Assembly (NCBI GenBank): GCA_028293225.1
Contig: JAQGPE010000719.1
Coordinates: 1-6,450, forward strand
DNA: 6,450 bases
DNA from: Akkermansiaceae bacterium
GTDB taxonomy: Bacteria > Verrucomicrobiota > Verrucomicrobiia > Verrucomicrobiales > Akkermansiaceae
Direction: 5' to 3'
Below the pieces are notes generated by a model that was not told the DNA's origin, ran no database searches, and worked only from the letters and a program-made list of their open reading frames with translations. Position 1 is the first letter of the stretch. The number at the start of each line of letters is the position of its first letter. This document shows, in pieces, positions 6,213 to 6,450 of the stretch. The translations under genes and the position numbers were made by a program.

Positions 6213-6390
6213 GCGCCGCAGGTGCGAAATGAGACAGCCAGGGGTGAAACCCCTGGTAGAGACACCCGGCGAAGCCGCAAGACGGGCGCATCCTCACGCT
6301 CCTTTCCCGGCAAATTCCACCGCGCCCGCTCCTCTTTCCGGCTTCGACTCTCCCATTGCCGGAAGAACCCCGGACTCTGACCGCACTTCC
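6213..6390. repeat. Structured repeat element, unit 2
   Basis: Second copy, starting 4 nt after unit 1. Hairpin I is GCGCC (6213-6217), loop GCA, GGTGC (6221-6225) with one G-T wobble. A 12-nt linker matches that of unit 1 at 9 of 12 positions. Hairpin II is CCAGGGGT (6238-6245), loop GAA, ACCCCTGG (6249-6256), compact where unit 1 has a 21-nt loop. The tail at 6263-6390 matches 6081-6208 at 122 of 128 positions without gaps. Differences are at 6089, 6123, 6129, 6137, 6166 and 6198 in unit 1 numbering. Hairpin IV (6336-6342 with 6358-6364) is unchanged. Nothing recognisable follows between 6391 and the window end. Confidence 0.8.
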
Positions 6391-6450
6391 TCCAACGGGA
6401 ATCCACCCTCCACACCCCACGCCCCTCCAAACCCCAGAAAACTGAACCCT

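Noticed and set aside
6005..6430. 141-aa and overlapping 102-aa minus-strand ORFs, and a 68-aa plus-strand ORF (6174-6380), in the duplicated element
   Set aside because: The duplicated DNA is offset by 182 nt, so a single frame reads the two copies differently. The Arg/Ser/Gly-rich products have no domain.
5621..6450. Palindrome-rich region as an insertion sequence
   Set aside because: No transposase fragment, no terminal inverted repeats bounding the region, and no target-site duplication could be identified.

Overview
The window is GC-rich bacterial DNA with four protein-coding genes, one of them cut by the left edge, followed by about 0.8 kb of non-coding, palindrome-rich DNA. The source is most likely a member of the PVC group, and Verrucomicrobiota is my best guess. 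The reasons are a large secreted FG-GAP/VCBS-repeat protein with a choice-of-anchor-like N-terminal domain, weak or missing Shine-Dalgarno sequences, a long heptanucleotide tandem repeat, and dense GC-rich intergenic hairpins. No rRNA or other taxonomic marker is present, so this assignment is an inference.

Layout. Positions 3-557 (+) hold the C-terminal two thirds of a short-chain dehydrogenase/reductase (SDR). It converges on a minus-strand pair: a tRNA-dihydrouridine synthase (796-1818, start uncertain up to 1860) and, upstream of it in transcription order, a flavin reductase-like split-barrel protein (1871-2473). The convergent gap holds 18 perfect copies of a 7-bp repeat (670-795). A 19th copy, altered by one base, supplies the dus stop codon. 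A divergent gap (2474-2669) separates the flavin reductase gene from a 955-aa exported protein (2670-5537, +). That protein carries 12 clear calcium-binding FG-GAP/VCBS motifs and two degenerate ones. A strong intrinsic terminator follows at 5589-5620.

Positions 5621-6450 contain no gene I can support. They hold a series of perfect or near-perfect stem-loops, ending in two adjacent copies of a roughly 180-200-nt structured element (6012-6208 and 6213-6390). The tails of the two copies are 122/128 identical. Their 5' hairpins differ in sequence but keep pairing through paired substitutions. This element is the strongest candidate for something not covered by ordinary annotation: an interspersed structured repeat or a non-coding RNA.

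How the genes work together. Only the dus/flavin reductase pair looks like a transcription unit. Dus enzymes use FMN and NADPH, so a neighbouring flavin-binding protein is biochemically compatible, but nothing in the sequence proves a functional link. The SDR and the secreted propeller protein look independent. No phage, CRISPR, transposase, toxin-antitoxin or defence gene is visible.
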